A model generated the notes under the pieces. It did not search any database and was not told the DNA's origin. It worked only from the letters and a program-made list of their open reading frames with translations. A stretch of DNA of 40,773 nt from CAYZAW01 sp964476505. Its GTDB lineage: Bacteria; Bacillota; Clostridia; Christensenellales; CAG-138. The stretch covers positions 1-40,773 of the forward strand of contig CAYZAW010000014.1 in NCBI GenBank assembly GCA_964476505.1, written 5' to 3'. Of this stretch, positions 23,401 to 30,497 are shown piece by piece (the first letter of the stretch is position 1; each line of letters opens with the position of its first letter). The position numbers and the translations under genes are program-made.

Positions 23401-24369
23401 ATGGGCAAGCGGTATGTCAAAAGCAATATCAAAAAGAAGGCGGACGGTTCGAAAAATATGGGCTGGATCAAGCCTGTTTTCTATATTGCCGTTCCCATCC
23501 TGCTGTTAGGGACGGGCTGGCTTTTTAGGCGTGAAACCCCTGCGCCGGCACCCGCTGCAACGCCCGCCGTGCCGAAAATCGAGGTGGATGTGGACGAGGG
23601 AGTAGGCGAGCAGATCCGAATCGAGGTGTTAACGCCCGCCACACCGCCCGCCATGGAGCTTTCCGGGGCGGAACCCAAGGTATTGATCTACCACACCCAT
23701 GCCACCGAGGCATACACCATTGCCGACGGGGACGTGTACGAAGCCAGCGGCCAGTGGCGCACGAAAGACAATGAGAAAAACATTGTGGCGGTAGGCGCGT
23801 TGTTAGCCAAGACCTTACAGGAGGAATACGGCTTTCACGTACTGCACGACAAAACCAATCATGAGCCGCCAAAGCTTTCCACCGCGTACAGCAGGTCGGT
23901 CAAGACCATGGAGGCATATAAAAAGGAGTATCCGTCGCTTGTGCTGTTTATTGACGTGCACCGTGATGCGGGCGGAGACAATACGGCGATAGAGGTGGAC
24001 GGGGTAAAAACCGCCCGCATGATGTTTGTTGTGGGAACGGGTGAGGGCGCAACGGGCGCGGGCTTCGGGGAAAAGCCGGATTTTGAAAGCAACTACGCGC
24101 TTGCCGCCGCCATCAGCGAAAGGCTTGCGCAGGTAAGCAAGCGGCTTGTTCGCAATATCCGCGTAAAAACCGGGCGATACAACCAGCACATTTCAAACGC
24201 CTGCCTGTTGGTGGAGGTGGGGGATAACGCCAACACGCTTCGCGAGGCCAAAAACGCCATACCGCACTTGGCAAAGGCCATAGCGGAAACCGCCCGTCAG
24301 GGAACGGAAGCGTTTTTGCCAACCGCGACCGAAAAGCCAAATTGGCTGTGGGCGCCGCACACCGGGTAG
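23401..24369 (+). CDS. spoIIP: Stage II sporulation protein P (SpoIIP)
   Basis: SpoIIP is a membrane-anchored amidase and endopeptidase that thins septal peptidoglycan during engulfment, together with SpoIID and SpoIIM. The 322-residue protein has a short cytoplasmic N terminus, one membrane helix (residues 22-42), a Pro/Ala-rich linker and a catalytic domain. That domain contains YHTHATEAY at 97-105, DVHRDA at 185-190 and the late LVEVGDNANT block, all typical of the family. The start is less sure: no good ribosome site precedes the ATG at 23401, which may be translated by coupling to gpr 28 bases upstream. Confidence 0.92.
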   Translation: MGKRYVKSNIKKKADGSKNMGWIKPVFYIAVPILLLGTGWLFRRETPAPAPAATPAVPKIEVDVDEGVGEQIRIEVLTPATPPAMELSGAEPKVLIYHTHATEAYTIADGDVYEASGQWRTKDNEKNIVAVGALLAKTLQEEYGFHVLHDKTNHEPPKLSTAYSRSVKTMEAYKKEYPSLVLFIDVHRDAGGDNTAIEVDGVKTARMMFVVGTGEGATGAGFGEKPDFESNYALAAAISERLAQVSKRLVRNIRVKTGRYNQHISNACLLVEVGDNANTLREAKNAIPHLAKAIAETARQGTEAFLPTATEKPNWLWAPHTG

Positions 24370-24380
24370 CATATGCCACT

Positions 24381-24408
24381 TTGCAACGGCTCTGTTTTAT
24401 GCTAGAAT
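24381..24408 (+). promoter_or_regulatory. Sigma-A promoter for the anchored hypothetical gene and dus
   Basis: TTGCAA (24381-24386) and TAGAAT (24403-24408) are 16 bases apart, just after the spoIIP stop. An ATG at 24407 overlaps the -10 box and cannot be a start for this transcript, which supports the GTG start at 24437. Confidence 0.65.
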
Positions 24409-24436
24409 GAGTAAAATCCATGGAAGGCGGTACCCC

Positions 24437-25063
24437 GTGGCTACTCATTCAGAATTATCCAAAGCGCGTATTGCACGCCGCTCTATCTGGTACATCATGC
24501 GCACCGTTGTGATCATTGTTGCATTGGCGGCGCTTTGCTACGGTGCGTTTGTAACTGCCATGCGCGCCTCCAATCTTTACATATTAACTACGGAAGGGTT
24601 AAAGCTGCGGGCGGAATGCGCGCTGATGGACGGCAGCAGGGAAAGCCTTGGCGATTACTTTACTTCCTCCTTTATTGATACGGATACCATGCTCAATACA
24701 GACGATTACGATGCCTTTACCGTGACCGACTATGACTACCGCGTATCGGTTACGGGAATGTCCGTTTGGCCATGGTCTACAACGGCTACGGTAACCGTTG
24801 TGGACAATATGGTTTCCGTTAACGGCTCCTATAACGCGGAGCAAACGGAGCAGGACGGTGCAGAGGAACAAAAGCATCCGCTGCCGGAGTGGAAGGGTGC
24901 CAAGTATAAGCTGTATTTTTCCTATTCGGACGAGCGTTGGTTCCTGTATCAAATGCAGCTGTTGGAGGCGGCACCGTCGGAAGCGCCCAAGCGCACGCCC
25001 GACCTTCGCATGTCGCCGCTGCCTGTGCCTACCCCCACGCCGGATAACATCGTCATGGAGTGA
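24437..25063 (+). CDS. Membrane-anchored protein of unknown function
   Basis: I do not recognise this 208-residue protein. It has a short basic N terminus, one membrane helix (about residues 20-42) and an outside domain. The segment 95-180 alternates hydrophobic and polar residues as in a beta-rich fold, and the end is a Pro/Thr-rich tail. No catalytic motif is visible. The GTG at 24437 is chosen because GGAAGGCGG precedes it by six bases, while the ATG at 24407 lies on the promoter. Its stop is four bases before dus, so the two genes are co-transcribed, but no functional link follows from this. Confidence 0.68.
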   Translation: MATHSELSKARIARRSIWYIMRTVVIIVALAALCYGAFVTAMRASNLYILTTEGLKLRAECALMDGSRESLGDYFTSSFIDTDTMLNTDDYDAFTVTDYDYRVSVTGMSVWPWSTTATVTVVDNMVSVNGSYNAEQTEQDGAEEQKHPLPEWKGAKYKLYFSYSDERWFLYQMQLLEAAPSEAPKRTPDLRMSPLPVPTPTPDNIVME

Positions 25064-25067
25064 CCAA

Positions 25068-26045
25068 ATGCAGCTGGGCAGCTTATCTTGGGAATTTCCT
25101 GTATTCTTAGCTCCTATGGCGGGCGTAACGGATATGCCGTTTCGCAGCATCTGCAAAGGCATGGGCTGCGATATGACGTATACGGAAATGGTCAGCGCCA
25201 AGGGGCTTCTTTATGGCGGCGCCGCCACAAAAAGCCTGCTTTTAACAGCGCCTGCGGAACGTCCCTGCGGCGTACAGCTGTTTGGGCGGGACGGGCAGAT
25301 CGTTGCGGATATGGCAAAGCGTATACAGGACGAGTATGCAAACAGCATTGCAATCATCGATATCAACATGGGCTGTCCTGCCCATAAAATCGTTGGAAAC
25401 GGCGAGGGCAGCGCATTGATGCAGGATTTGGGCACAGCCTCGGCGGTGATCGAAAAAACTGCCAAGGCGGTTTCCCTTCCGGTAACGGTAAAATTTCGCA
25501 AGGGATGGGACGATGCCCATGTTAACGCCGTGGCATTTGCAAAAATGGCAGAAAACAGCGGCGCGTCTGCCGTTTGCGTGCACGGGCGCACCAGAATGCA
25601 AATGTACAGCGGCAAGGCGGATTGGGAGATCATCCGGCAGGTAAAGGAAGCGGTGCATATCCCTGTACTTGGAAACGGCGATCTGTTTTCCGGTGCCGAC
25701 GTGCTTGCCATGCGGAACCAAACCGGCTGTGACGGCGTTATGGTAGCAAGGGGTGCGCAAGGCAATCCATGGCTGTTCCGGGAGATCAACGCCGCGCTTT
25801 CGGGCAAGGCGTATACGCCGCCCACGGCAGCAGAGCGCATACAGGGCGCTATTTTCCACGCCAAGGCGCAGGAGGCGTATAGCGGCGCGCATGGGGTCAT
25901 CGAAATGCGAAAGCATATCGCGTGGTATCTAAAGGGCATACGCGGCGCAAATGCGCTTCGGGTACAGGTGAACGGCTGCACAAGCTTTTCGGCGCTATAC
26001 GCGCTTTTGGAAGAGTTTGCCGGGAGAAATCCCAACATTCCTTGA
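25068..26045 (+). CDS. dus: tRNA-dihydrouridine synthase (DusB-like)
   Basis: This FMN enzyme reduces specific uridines in the D loop of tRNA to dihydrouridine using NADPH. The 325-residue protein shows the whole pattern: APMAGVTD at 15-22 for FMN, NMGCPAHK at 100-107 with the catalytic Cys103, VHGRTRMQMYSG at 171-182 and GNGDLFS plus MVARGAQGNPWLF near 202-237 for flavin phosphate. The GGAG eight bases before the ATG fixes the start. Sequence in the 100-107 and 171-182 motifs is closest to the DusB group. The greA promoter overlaps its stop codon. In many Firmicutes dus lies near greA and lysS, as here. Confidence 0.94.
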   Translation: MQLGSLSWEFPVFLAPMAGVTDMPFRSICKGMGCDMTYTEMVSAKGLLYGGAATKSLLLTAPAERPCGVQLFGRDGQIVADMAKRIQDEYANSIAIIDINMGCPAHKIVGNGEGSALMQDLGTASAVIEKTAKAVSLPVTVKFRKGWDDAHVNAVAFAKMAENSGASAVCVHGRTRMQMYSGKADWEIIRQVKEAVHIPVLGNGDLFSGADVLAMRNQTGCDGVMVARGAQGNPWLFREINAALSGKAYTPPTAAERIQGAIFHAKAQEAYSGAHGVIEMRKHIAWYLKGIRGANALRVQVNGCTSFSALYALLEEFAGRNPNIP

Positions 26046-26070
26046 CAGGAATTTGCCGTACCACTATAAT
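26042..26070 (+). promoter_or_regulatory. Consensus sigma-A promoter for greA-lysS
   Basis: TTGACA (26042-26047) and TATAAT (26065-26070) match the consensus exactly with a 17-bp spacer. The -35 box contains the TGA stop codon of dus. The greA start codon lies 43 bases after the -10 box. Confidence 0.92.
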
Positions 26071-26112
26071 TACTTAGGTTATCTCAACAGATTTGAAGTG
26101 GAGGAAACGATC

Positions 26113-26586
26113 ATGGCAGAAGTTCGGCTCACGCCCGAAGGCGTCAAGAAATACGAGGAACATCTGGAGTATTTGAAAAACACGCGCCGCATGGAGATCG
26201 CGGAGCAGATCAAGATCGCCCGGTCCTTTGGCGATTTGAGCGAAAACGCGGAGTATGACGCTGCCAAGAACGAGCAGGCGAAAAACGAGTATGACATCGC
26301 CCAGCTGGAAAACATGCTCCGAACCGCCATTGTTATTGAAGAAGATGCCATCGACACCAATACCGTGAACGTTGGCACCATGGTCAAGGTGCATAACGAC
26401 CTGGTTGGCGAGGATTTTGTGTATCATATTGTAGGCTCCGCTGAAACCGATCCGGAAAACAGCAAGATTTCCAACGAGTCCCCTGTGGGCAAGGCGCTCA
26501 TCGGCCACCGCGCAGGCGAAATCGTTGAAATTGCAGCGCCCGGCGGCAGCTTCAACATGCAAATCCTTGAGATCAAAAAGCAGTAA
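26113..26586 (+). CDS. greA: Transcription elongation factor GreA
   Basis: GreA rescues backtracked RNA polymerase by stimulating cleavage of the transcript in the enzyme's active site. The 157 residues are the normal length. The N-terminal coiled coil carries the tip motif GDLSENAEYDAAK (about residues 37-49) with the acidic residues that coordinate metal in the polymerase. The C-terminal FKBP-like domain ends with SPVGKALIGHRAGEIVEI. GAGGA precedes the ATG at the correct distance. It has its own consensus promoter and leads the lysS gene by 22 bases, a conserved Firmicutes order. Confidence 0.97.
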   Translation: MAEVRLTPEGVKKYEEHLEYLKNTRRMEIAEQIKIARSFGDLSENAEYDAAKNEQAKNEYDIAQLENMLRTAIVIEEDAIDTNTVNVGTMVKVHNDLVGEDFVYHIVGSAETDPENSKISNESPVGKALIGHRAGEIVEIAAPGGSFNMQILEIKKQ

Positions 26587-26608
26587 TCAAACGAAAGCGA
26601 GCGATACC

Positions 26609-28126
26609 ATGGAGCAGGAGAATACCACCCAGACCCCCGAGGTCGTAGCGGAGCCCACGGAGCAGGAGCTTTCCGAGCTGCTGCAAATCAGGCGGGATAA
26701 GCTGTCCGCACTGCAAAGCGCCGGGCGTGATCCCTTTACCATCGTTACCTACACCCAAACCCATCATAGCGTAGATGTTGTGAACGGCTTTGATTCGCTG
26801 GAGAACCAAGAGGTCAGCATTGCAGGCCGCATCATGTCCAAACGCATTATGGGCAAGGCCAGCTTTGCCCATCTTTTAGACGGCAAGGGTGAAATACAGT
26901 TCTATGTGCGGCGGGACGATATCGGCGAGGAAGCCTATGCGGACTTTAAAGCCATGGATATTGGCGATATCGTTGGCATAAAGGGCATCGTATTCAAAAC
27001 CCGTACCGGCGAGGTATCTGTTCACGCCTCCGAGGTCACGCTGCTTTCCAAATCTCTCAGGCCGCTTCCGGAGAAATTCCATGGCTTAAAAGACCCGGAG
27101 CTGCGTTACCGTCAGCGCTTTGTGGATCTCATCGTAAATCCGGAGGTGCGGGAAACCTTTGTAAAGCGCAGCCGCATTATTTCCGAGATCCGCCGCAGGC
27201 TGGACGACCAAGGCTTTTTAGAGGTGGAAACGCCGGTTTTGAACACCATTCCCGGCGGCGCAAACGCGCGTCCCTTTGTGACCCACCACAACACGCTGGA
27301 TATCGACATGTACCTGCGTATCGCCACCGAGCTGTATCTTAAGGAATGCATCGTAGGCGGCTTGGAGCGGGTGTACGAGATCGGCCGTATATTCCGCAAC
27401 GAGGGCATGGATCTCAAGCATAATCCGGAATTTACCACGCTGGAGCTGTACCAAAGCTATACGGATTATAAGGGCATGATGGACTTGGTAGAGGATTTGA
27501 TCGCCCATTGCGCCAAGGTGGTGCTGGGCACGACCAATATCACCTATCAGGGAGAGGCCATCGACCTCACGCCGCCCTTCAAGCGCATCACCATGAACGA
27601 TGCCGTCAAGCAATACACCGGGGCGGATTTCTTCGCCTGTGAAACGGATGAAGAAGCCCGGGCGCTTGCAAAGAAGATCGGCTTGGAGTTCGAGGATAAA
27701 ACCATCTGCCGGGGCAAGCTTTTAAACGAGGCTTTTGAGGCCTTCGTAGAGGAAAACCTGCGCCAGCCCACGTTCATTATCGACTATCCCGTGGAGGTAT
27801 CGCCCCTTACCAAGCGCAAGCCCGGTCAAACCTATGTAACGGAGCGCTTTGAGCTGTTCATCGGCGCAAGGGAGTACGCCAACGCCTATTCGGAGCTGAA
27901 CGACCCCATCGACCAGCGCGGCCGCTTTGTGCAGCAGATGGAGGAGCGGGAAAAGGGTGACGACGAAGCCATGGTCATCGACGAGGATTTCTGCCTGTCG
28001 CTGGAATACGGCATGCCGCCCACCGGCGGTATCGGCGTTGGGATAGACCGGCTGGTAATGCTTCTTACAGACGCGTATTCCATCCGCGACGTGCTGCTGT
28101 TCCCCACCATGAAGCCCCGGGGCTGA
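26609..28126 (+). CDS. lysS: Lysyl-tRNA synthetase, class II
   Basis: This enzyme charges tRNA-Lys with lysine. The 505-residue protein has an N-terminal OB-fold anticodon-binding domain (about residues 65-165, including VSIAGRIMSKR) and a class II catalytic core. Motif 2 is GRIFRNEGMDLKHNPEFT and motif 3 is GIGVGIDRLVMLLTD followed by IRDVLLFPTMKP. The ribosome site before the ATG is weak (GAAAGCGAG), so part of the translation may be coupled to greA. A short acidic N-terminal extension precedes the OB fold. Length and motifs fit the standard bacterial LysS. Confidence 0.97.
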   Translation: MEQENTTQTPEVVAEPTEQELSELLQIRRDKLSALQSAGRDPFTIVTYTQTHHSVDVVNGFDSLENQEVSIAGRIMSKRIMGKASFAHLLDGKGEIQFYVRRDDIGEEAYADFKAMDIGDIVGIKGIVFKTRTGEVSVHASEVTLLSKSLRPLPEKFHGLKDPELRYRQRFVDLIVNPEVRETFVKRSRIISEIRRRLDDQGFLEVETPVLNTIPGGANARPFVTHHNTLDIDMYLRIATELYLKECIVGGLERVYEIGRIFRNEGMDLKHNPEFTTLELYQSYTDYKGMMDLVEDLIAHCAKVVLGTTNITYQGEAIDLTPPFKRITMNDAVKQYTGADFFACETDEEARALAKKIGLEFEDKTICRGKLLNEAFEAFVEENLRQPTFIIDYPVEVSPLTKRKPGQTYVTERFELFIGAREYANAYSELNDPIDQRGRFVQQMEEREKGDDEAMVIDEDFCLSLEYGMPPTGGIGVGIDRLVMLLTDAYSIRDVLLFPTMKPRG

Positions 28127-28158
28127 TCGCATCCGGCCGTCTTCATAGAATGTTTACT

Positions 28159-28186
28159 TTGCCTGTATCCTGTTTTGCGGTATAAT
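28159..28186 (+). promoter_or_regulatory. Sigma-A promoter for the sortase gene
   Basis: TTGCCT (28159-28164) and consensus TATAAT (28181-28186) have a 16-bp spacer. The leader before the sortase start codon is about 40 bases. Confidence 0.75.
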
Positions 28187-28234
28187 GATTCCAACCGTGT
28201 AGGCAGGAAGAAATTTTGTAATTTGAGGTACGAT

Positions 28235-29117
28235 ATGAAACGAGCAATTTCTGTTTTGCTGATCGCAATGTTTTTGATCTCGGTGGCTGGCTGTGCAAGG
28301 CCGGAGGAAGCCGCCGGAGAGAACAGCATAGACTTTTCCGGCGAACCCGCCGTAACGGCGGCGCAGCCCAGTAACACCCCCGGCACAGACCCCGTTGGCG
28401 CGGCGGAAGAGACCCCTGTTCCCGGCGACCCCGCGGCGGAGGAGACTCCTGCGCCTGCCGAGGAAACGCCCAAAGGGCCTGAGGTGGCAGATAGCACCCC
28501 ACCACCGGCTGAAAAAACGTCCGGCCCGGAGCCGAAAAACTATAAAGAGGCTGCCGCTATCAACAGCGATTGCATCGGTTGGATAAAGGTGCCCGGCACC
28601 AACATCAACTATCCCATCATGTACGATGATTCCGGCAAGTGGTTTTATAACAACCACGACATCTATAAAAACAGCACCGGCAATCCGGGCGCAGGTTCTA
28701 TTTACTCGTATTACGACGTGTTGACCCGTAACGTGATCGTGTCCGGCCATAACATGCGTAAAGCCGGCACCATGTTCCACGAGCTGCATAGCATTCAGAA
28801 CAATGCGAGCTCCCTTTCCACCAAAGCCNNNNNNNNNNCAGCTGTTTGGCAAAACCACATGGGAAGTGTTTGCACTGTATGAAACCAAGGATAACGAGCC
28901 TGCAAGCACGTTGAAGTACAACATCAAGCATCTTTCCGACGCCAGCCCTTCGGATATCGAAAAATGGATATCCACCCAGAAGGAGCGTTCCGAGGTAAAG
29001 CTGGATGTGAGCGTCAGTGCGGACGATATCTTTATGACGCTTGTTACCTGCGGTGACAATTACGATTACAGCGACGCGCAGTCCCGCCTGTACGTTTTCC
29101 TCAAATGCGTAAAATAG
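28235..29117 (+). CDS. Class B-like sortase with a lipoprotein signal, interrupted by an assembly gap
   Basis: Sortases cleave a sorting signal in secreted proteins and join them to the cell wall or to each other. The N-terminal part gives 198 residues: a signal sequence with the lipobox V-A-G-C (Cys20), an 80-residue Pro/Glu/Thr linker and the start of a SrtB fold, with YPIMY at 126-130 and the catalytic His172 in VSGHNM. After the ten N at 28829-28838, a second frame supplies the rest, including the catalytic Cys in LVTCGDNY and the following Arg in QSRLYVF. The two halves are in different frames only because the gap is a placeholder. GAGGT precedes the ATG. Most sortases have a membrane anchor, not a lipobox. 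No substrate gene with a sorting motif is in the window. Confidence 0.82.
28829..28838. other. Assembly gap (ten N)
   Basis: A run of ten N lies inside the sortase gene. The last codon before it ends at 28828 and the downstream frame begins at 28839, so an intact gene needs a missing length divisible by three, and ten is not. Compared with usual SrtB proteins, roughly eight to twelve residues appear to be absent. Confidence 0.95.
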
Positions 29118-29129
29118 CCTAAATAGCTT

Positions 29130-29163
29130 ATGAGCCCGGCAATATTGTCGGGCTCATTTTTTT
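29130..29163 (+). terminator. Rho-independent terminator of the sortase gene
   Basis: A 13-bp stem with one G-U pair (29130-29142 with 29145-29157) is followed by a run of T to 29163. Confidence 0.9.
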
Positions 29164-29210
29164 GTGACAAAACCAATAGATTCCATTCATAGAATTCACG
29201 CGTCGGAGCA

Positions 29211-29239
29211 GACTACAAACATACCGATGCAACAATGTA
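29211..29239 (+). promoter_or_regulatory. Weak candidate sigma-G promoter for the SASP gene
   Basis: GACTA (29211-29215) and CAATGTA (29233-29239), 17 bases apart, loosely resemble the forespore sigma-G pattern (a G-A-T-R type -35 box and CAnnnTA). The match is imperfect. The placement rests mainly on the expectation that a SASP gene is transcribed in the forespore. Confidence 0.25.
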
Positions 29240-29278
29240 CATTGACCACGGTGAATACGAGAGAAAGGAGAACACATT

Positions 29279-29491
29279 ATGTCCAGCAACAACAGCACGA
29301 TGGTAAACAGCCGCGAGGCAAAGGCCAATCTGCAGCAGTTCAAAAATGAAGTGGCGTCTTCCCTGAACGTCAACCTCAAGCAGGGCTACAACGGTGACCT
29401 GACCTCCCGCGAAGCTGGTTCGATTGGCGGCGAGATGGTAAAGCGTATGATCGCCTATGCCGAGCAGCACATGCAGCAGCAACAGCAGTAA
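29279..29491 (+). CDS. Small acid-soluble spore protein, alpha/beta type
   Basis: SASPs of this type coat and protect DNA in the dormant spore and are digested by GPR at germination. The 70-residue protein shows the family pattern: an N-terminal helix with EAKANLQQFKNEVASSL (about residues 13-29), which contains the region of GPR cleavage, and the C-terminal block GYNGDLTSREAGSIGGEMVKRMI (about 36-58). The end is a glutamine tract of five residues. AAAGGAG lies eight bases before the ATG. The gene stands alone between two strong terminators. It lies about 6 kb from gpr. Confidence 0.93.
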   Translation: MSSNNSTMVNSREAKANLQQFKNEVASSLNVNLKQGYNGDLTSREAGSIGGEMVKRMIAYAEQHMQQQQQ

Positions 29492-29549
29492 TCCAAGCCG
29501 GGGCAAACGCATGAACCCCAAGGGGAGTCGTGCGCCCGGGTAATATAAA

Positions 29550-29586
29550 AGAGCCGTGCAAGTTTTTGCACGGCTCTGCTTTTTTT
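29550..29586. terminator. Bidirectional terminator between SASP and amidase genes
   Basis: A perfect 12-bp stem (29550-29561 with 29566-29577) with the loop GTTT has a T-run on the plus side (29580-29586) and an A/T-rich flank on the other. It separates two convergent genes. Confidence 0.9.
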
Positions 29587-29588
29587 AA

Positions 29589-30338
29589 TTATTGCTCCGC
29601 TTTTGCGTTGAAATACGTTTCCAGCCCGTTAAACATGCCCTGCGCCAACTGGGCTTGGTAGGAGTCGCGCATAAGCAGCGTTTCCTCAGTGCTGTTGGAA
29701 AGGAAGCCAGTTTCTATAGTAACAACAGGCGTGTTAGACCAGTAAAAGGCCGTTTGGCTTGTGCTTAAGGTAATAGCCCTGCGGGTTGCACCCGTGGCGC
29801 TGCACACGGCGGTCAAAATATCGTCTGCCAGCGTTAGGCTGTTAGGATAAATAGCGGCGTTTGCGGCCTCACTGGGGGCAAGCATGCTGATGCCGGTTTT
29901 CTCCCGGTCGCTGGAATAGTCGCAGTGCATGCGCACCCAGCAGTCTACCGCAGCATTGTTCATCAGTTGTGCGCGCTCCGCGTTGGAGAGGGATACATCG
30001 TGCGTGGCGCGGCTCATTACAACGGTTGCGCCGGCATCCTCCAACAGCGCTTTAAGCTTGTTGGAAATCAACAGAGCAATTTGATATTCCTGTACGCCGG
30101 TCTTGATACCGGAAGCACCGGCGGTCATGCGCATTTTTGTACGCTGGGAATATGGCGCAATGCTTTCCAAACGTGTATCGGGCGTTAGCTGATGCCCGGG
30201 GTCGATGCCGATCACCCGGCCTGCCAGCGCAGGTTCCTGTGGCAGCGGCTCTTCCGGCGGCGCGGCAAATGCCGCTACAGGCATTGCCAGAACGGTACAA
30301 ACCGCCAATATAATGCTGATCAAACGAAAACGCCGCAT
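29589..30338 (-). CDS. Secreted N-acetylmuramoyl-L-alanine amidase (Amidase_3)
   Basis: This zinc enzyme cuts the bond between muramic acid and the peptide stem of peptidoglycan. The 249-residue protein has a signal peptide with a likely cut after about residue 25 (A-F-A). The mature part is a single Amidase_3 domain with the zinc ligands His49 (DPGH), Glu84 (VQEYQ) and His138 (RMHCD), and the catalytic Glu209 (TIETGFLSN). There is no cell-wall-binding repeat, so it is the small type. A spore role like CwlD is possible given the neighbours, but it could equally serve vegetative wall turnover. AAGGA lies about seven bases before the ATG. Confidence 0.9.
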   Translation of the reverse strand: MRRFRLISIILAVCTVLAMPVAAFAAPPEEPLPQEPALAGRVIGIDPGHQLTPDTRLESIAPYSQRTKMRMTAGASGIKTGVQEYQIALLISNKLKALLEDAGATVVMSRATHDVSLSNAERAQLMNNAAVDCWVRMHCDYSSDREKTGISMLAPSEAANAAIYPNSLTLADDILTAVCSATGATRRAITLSTSQTAFYWSNTPVVTIETGFLSNSTEETLLMRDSYQAQLAQGMFNGLETYFNAKAEQ

Positions 30339-30434
30339 GGTGAATGTCCTTATCTATAAAGATGCATAGTTATTCTAGCATGCTAAAGTATCTGAAAGAA
30401 TAAACAAACTGTAAACATCCGGCTGGATAAAGGT

Positions 30435-30464
30435 TTTACGCGGCAGCCCGTACTGTGGTAAAAT
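30435..30464 (+). promoter_or_regulatory. Possible sigma-A promoter for the U32-mutS2 operon
   Basis: TTTACG (30435-30440) and TAAAAT (30459-30464) are 18 bases apart, with the U32 start codon 33 bases downstream. The spacing is slightly long and the -35 box imperfect. Confidence 0.5.
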
Positions 30465-30497
30465 AACTTTGAAAATAAAGCATGCAGGGAGACGTAC

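Noticed and set aside
24798..25067. N-terminal extension of the Dus protein
   Set aside because: It overlaps the preceding gene in another frame. The family N terminus (APMAGVTD region) and a GGAG site fit the ATG at 25068.
28235..29117. Sortase as a frameshifted pseudogene
   Set aside because: The frame change coincides exactly with the ten N, so it is explained by unknown gap length; the catalytic His and Cys are both present.
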